Origin: an uncultured Prevotellaceae bacterium
Lineage (GTDB): Bacteria; Bacteroidota; Bacteroidia; Bacteroidales; Bacteroidaceae
Length of the DNA: 7,211 nt
Assembly: GCA_937877625.1 (NCBI GenBank)
Contig: CALFJG010000036.1
Coordinates: 1-7,211 of the forward strand
Direction of reading: 5' to 3'
The translations under genes and the position numbers were made by a program. The first letter of the stretch is position 1; each line of letters begins with the position of its first letter. The notes beneath the pieces were generated by a model, which was given only the letters and a program-made list of their open reading frames with translations, was not told where the DNA came from and searched no databases. This document shows positions 4,632 to 7,211 of the stretch, in pieces.

Positions 4632-6851
4632 TTAGAAACGCACCGTAGCGTGAAGCATAACGTTGATACCGGCCATAGGATAAAAGCGGGGGGCGTGGTT
4701 GAGACTTATTCCTCCGTTGGGCAGGCGGGTAAAGGTGGTCTGCGCGTAGCCGTTGGTTTCGTACTTGTTGTTGAAAAGGTTGTAAATCGTGGCTCCCACA
4801 ATGAGTTCCTTAACAGCGTGCAGGGGTATGGTATAGTTGAGGTTGAGATGGGTGAGGAAGTATCCGTCGAGTGAACTTTCGCGTGTGCCGAGGTTGTCTA
4901 AATACTGTCGGCTGACGTACTGTGAAAAGAGTTGTGCGTTGAGGTTTTTCCACGTGAGTGTGAAGATGTTGTTGAACACCACGTCGGGGCTGAACGAGAT
5001 GGGTGTGTTGCCTACGTGTACGGCCTCGGTGGTGGACCAATCGCCGTTGGCATCGTAGAGATAGGCGGTATAGTCTTTTATGCGGTTGCGGCTGAGGGTA
5101 AGATTGATGTCCCAGCGCACGAGGCTGCCTATTTGCCAGGCTCCCTGCAGCTCCAGTCCGAGGCGATAACTCTTTGGCACGTTCTCCACAACGGCCTCGC
5201 CAATCTCATTCACACGTCCCGTGAGTACGAGCTGGTCTTTATACACCATATAATATATATTCGCCCCGGCCTCAAAGCGCGAACTCTTGTAGCGATAGCC
5301 TGCCTCGTAGTCGAGCAGACGTTCTTGGCGGGGCATCGTCATAGAGGGTAGGAAACCGTCGGTGTAGTTGTTGCGTGAGGGTTCTTTGTGTGCCACGGCG
5401 AGCGAGGCATACAGTTGGCCGCCGCGATGCAGGTTGTAGCTGATGCCAAACTTGGGGTTGAAGAAGTTAAACGTTTCGTGAATGTTCATCACGTTCCAGG
5501 CATCGTCGTTCACGCCGGTAATGACGTAGTGAATGTGACGTATCTGCAAGTCTCCATAGAGGCTAAGGCCGGGCAGCACATACCAGTCGGCTCGTGCGTA
5601 AAGGTTGGCATCGTTCTTACGTCCGCGGTTGTCATAGAAACGCTGGTTAGGAAGTAGCTTGCCGAGATAGTTTTTCACCCAGCGCACCTCGCCGTAGTGG
5701 TCGTTGTCGAAATAGTTAAACGCTCCGCCGAGGCTGGTACTGAGGCGTGTGGCACGATAGTTGAGGGAAAAAGTAGCCCCACCGAAGTCGCCACGGTTGT
5801 ATTTGCGGCGCACGAGGTCGCTCTTTTTCACCCACTCACCGTTGAGTTCATACGGCTCAAGGGCATAGTCGGAAAGCGTGCGGCGATTTTTATACTCTTC
5901 ATACCAGCCTTTGCCGTAGGTGTAGTGGAGGGCTGCATTGAGCGTGAGGCGTGGAGCGAGCGTCTGTGTGAGCAGCAACTGGTAGTGGTCTTGTATAAAC
6001 ACATCCTCTTGGTCGGGATAAAAGCCTACGACATTACCCTCGGCATCTTTTATCTCGCCGTTGGGGTTGTAGCGGCGGCGCGTCTTGAGTTCCTCGCCAC
6101 TTATGCCGTCCCACGCGTGATAGGTGGTCTCTTTGCCGCCGAAGGTGACAAACCGGAGCAATGTAGCAGGGCGGGTATAGCCCAGGCAAACGTAGTAGCT
6201 GCTCATGTCGGTGCTGGCACGGTCGCGGTAGCCGTCGCTGCTTATGTGGGAGAGGCGTCCCTCAAGAAACCAATGCTTCCATAGCAGGCCGGAGCCAAAT
6301 TTCAACGTCTCTTTCTGGGAATTATACGAGCCATAGGAGCCGCTGAGTTCCACATAGGGATTATACGAATAGTTCTCAGTGCGCATATTGATGCTCGCAC
6401 CGAAGGCTGCGGCACCGTTGGTGCTGGTGCCCGCACCGCGCTGCACCTGTATGTCCTCCACCGAGCTAACGAAGTCGGGCAGATCTACCCAGTAAAGCGT
6501 GTGGCTCTCAGGGTCGTTGAGTGGAATGCCGTTGGTGGTGATGTTGATGCGTGTGGGGTCGGTGCCACGCACACGAATAGAGGTATAGCCAATGCCATTG
6601 CCTGCATCGCTCGTTGCCACAACCCCGGGAAGGTGGGAAAGCAGGAACGGCACGTCCTGTCCGAAATTGATACGGCGCAGCTCGTTTTTTCCGATGTTGC
6701 TAAATGCCACGGGTGTGGTGGACTGTGCTCGGGTGGAAACTACTTGTGCCTCACCGAGGTTGGTGTGGTACAGGGTGTCGGTGACTTGTTGCTCTTGTGC
6801 CACGGCTACGGCGGCACTAACAAAAAGTGCTGTAAAGAGATAAATACGCAT
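4632..6851 (-). CDS. TonB-dependent outer-membrane receptor, thiamine uptake (739 aa)
   Basis: Energised outer-membrane receptor predicted to import thiamine or its phosphates. From the ATG at 6851 it has a good signal peptide (MRIYLFTALFVSAAVAVAQ, 1-19). A TonB-box-like EAQVVSTRA follows at about 34-42, then a plug domain with LPGV (74-77), RVRGTDPTRINITTNGIPLN (93-112) and VQRGAGTSTNGAAAFG (136-151). A long aromatic, alternating beta-barrel follows, ending in the C-terminal VRF with terminal Phe typical of outer-membrane proteins. An upstream TTG at 6881 is in frame but would put ten polar residues before the signal peptide, so it is not chosen. It lacks the N-terminal carboxypeptidase-like domain and the SusD partner of glycan systems. 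It is first in the riboswitch-controlled operon with the transporter and kinase genes. Thiamine specificity is inferred from context. Confidence 0.92.
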   Translation of the reverse strand: MRIYLFTALFVSAAVAVAQEQQVTDTLYHTNLGEAQVVSTRAQSTTPVAFSNIGKNELRRINFGQDVPFLLSHLPGVVATSDAGNGIGYTSIRVRGTDPTRINITTNGIPLNDPESHTLYWVDLPDFVSSVEDIQVQRGAGTSTNGAAAFGASINMRTENYSYNPYVELSGSYGSYNSQKETLKFGSGLLWKHWFLEGRLSHISSDGYRDRASTDMSSYYVCLGYTRPATLLRFVTFGGKETTYHAWDGISGEELKTRRRYNPNGEIKDAEGNVVGFYPDQEDVFIQDHYQLLLTQTLAPRLTLNAALHYTYGKGWYEEYKNRRTLSDYALEPYELNGEWVKKSDLVRRKYNRGDFGGATFSLNYRATRLSTSLGGAFNYFDNDHYGEVRWVKNYLGKLLPNQRFYDNRGRKNDANLYARADWYVLPGLSLYGDLQIRHIHYVITGVNDDAWNVMNIHETFNFFNPKFGISYNLHRGGQLYASLAVAHKEPSRNNYTDGFLPSMTMPRQERLLDYEAGYRYKSSRFEAGANIYYMVYKDQLVLTGRVNEIGEAVVENVPKSYRLGLELQGAWQIGSLVRWDINLTLSRNRIKDYTAYLYDANGDWSTTEAVHVGNTPISFSPDVVFNNIFTLTWKNLNAQLFSQYVSRQYLDNLGTRESSLDGYFLTHLNLNYTIPLHAVKELIVGATIYNLFNNKYETNGYAQTTFTRLPNGGISLNHAPRFYPMAGINVMLHATVRF

Positions 6852-6935
6852 AAGGGTTTTAGGTTTGTTGAAAACGAACAAATAGAGCCTAAAAGATGAC
6901 CAACGGTTAAAGCCCCGTCAATGTTAATCTAACCC

Positions 6936-6956
6936 GTGGGAATTGGTAGAACCCAC
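6936..6956 (-). promoter_or_regulatory. Leader hairpin, possible riboswitch expression platform
   Basis: On the minus strand GTGGG (6956-6952) and CCCAC (6940-6936) can form a 5-bp stem with an 11-nt loop between the TPP aptamer and the receptor gene. No U-run follows, so it is not a textbook terminator. Its left arm overlaps AAGGTGGG (6959-6952), which is also complementary to part of the aptamer. Confidence 0.35.
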
Positions 6957-6971
6957 CTTGACACAAAAGTT

Positions 6972-7054
6972 GAATTAATCACTACGACGGAATTATCCGT
7001 ATCAGTTTCGAGGGGTATAATCTCAGCCCTAAAAGGTGGGGCACCCCCTAATTC
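6972..7054 (-). ncRNA. TPP riboswitch aptamer (THI element)
   Basis: Reading leftward, the conserved order is present: GGGGGTGCCCC, GGGCTGAGATTATACCCC, CGAAACTGAT, ACGGATAATTCCGT and CGTAGTGA. P1 is closed by GAATTA (7054-7049) with TAATTC (6977-6972). P2 is GCCC/GGGC around the CTGAGA bulge that recognises the pyrimidine. ACGG/CCGT forms the stem of the pyrophosphate-sensing arm. P3 is essentially absent (a 9-nt loop). One deviation from the usual GAACCTGAT is seen (GAAACTGAT). It lies about 120 nt upstream of the receptor start and should lower operon expression when TPP is plentiful. Confidence 0.95.
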
Positions 7055-7068
7055 ATCTAATTAGGTGG

Positions 7069-7076
7069 CAAAGATA
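7069..7076 (-). promoter_or_regulatory. Candidate -7 box of thi operon promoter
   Basis: TATCTTTG on the minus strand matches the Bacteroidetes -7 consensus TAnnTTTG exactly. It ends 15 nt upstream of the riboswitch P1 stem, so transcription would start just before the aptamer. About 19 nt further upstream lies a TTTT run rather than the ideal TTTG. The box sits at the boundary of the first copy of the right-edge hairpin repeat. Confidence 0.6.
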
Positions 7077-7127
7077 GTGCAAGGCGAGCGCAGAGAAAAG
7101 GAAAACGGCGTTTTTCTTTTCTTTGCC
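7076..7127. repeat. Hairpin repeat, copy 1
   Basis: The segment begins AGTGCAAGGCGAGCGCA and ends CTTTGCC. It contains GAAAAGGAAAAC / GTTTTTCTTTTC, a near-perfect 12-bp stem with one G-T-type mismatch around GGC. A second, diverged copy follows after about 30 nt. The repeat lies immediately upstream of the thi operon promoter. Confidence 0.75.
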
Positions 7128-7157
7128 GAGCCGCCGCCTATCTTCGCGCAGCAGAGT

Positions 7158-7211
7158 AGTGCAAGGCGAGCGCAAAGTAAAGCAAAACACGCAGTTTTTG
7201 CTTTCTTTGCC
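7158..7211. repeat. Hairpin repeat, copy 2 (reaches window edge)
   Basis: It shares AGTGCAAGGCGAGCGCA and the CTTTGCC end with copy 1. The stem is altered but still self-complementary (AAAGTAAAGCAAAA with TTTTTGCTTTCTTT), showing compensating changes. The box equivalent to TATCTTTG beside copy 1 is degraded here (TACTCTGC). The repeat may continue outside the window. Confidence 0.7.

Noticed and set aside
5697..6284. 195-residue rightward open frame inside the receptor gene
   Set aside because: It is antisense to a strongly supported TonB receptor and has only low-complexity Val/Ala-rich content.
6852..6881. TTG start for the TonB receptor
   Set aside because: It would place ten residues before an otherwise ideal signal peptide beginning at the ATG at 6851.

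Overview
The window looks like part of a Bacteroidales chromosome (Prevotella, Porphyromonas, Bacteroides or a close relative; the genus cannot be fixed from this sequence). The evidence is a thiamine TonB-receptor / PnuC-type transporter / thiamine pyrophosphokinase operon behind a TPP riboswitch, promoter-like TAnnTTTG elements of the Bacteroidetes type, and weak or absent Shine-Dalgarno sites.

Left third (about 1-1833, + strand): a diversity-generating retroelement (DGR) core. A small protein with a predicted HRDC-like domain (123-689) overlaps by ATGA the start of a DGR-type reverse transcriptase (686-1708). The RT has the IGxxxSQ signature and a YMDD active site. Directly after its stop codon lies a non-translated template repeat (about 1711-1833). 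Read conceptually, the repeat encodes the end of an FGE/SUMF1-like C-type-lectin fold (RGGSW, then clusters of AAC codons, then GLRLVL). It ends in an adenine-free GC-rich tract of the kind expected for the homing signal. No variable repeat or target gene lies in the window, so the diversified protein must be encoded left of position 1 or elsewhere.

Middle (1834-2408): about 575 bp without a credible gene, between the rightward DGR and the leftward fabG. It is packed with inverted repeats, including three exact-length 28-bp tandem units plus a partial fourth, each with a perfect 7-bp hairpin.

Right two thirds (2409-7054, - strand): fabG (fatty-acid elongation) lies downstream of a thiamine-salvage operon that is transcribed leftward. 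The order is promoter, TPP riboswitch, outer-membrane thiamine TonB receptor, PnuC/PnuT-type inner-membrane transporter, and thiamine pyrophosphokinase. Together these genes take thiamine across both membranes and trap it as TPP, and TPP in turn represses the operon through the riboswitch. The far right edge carries two imperfect copies of a roughly 52-54-bp hairpin repeat. The inner copy overlaps the likely thi promoter.
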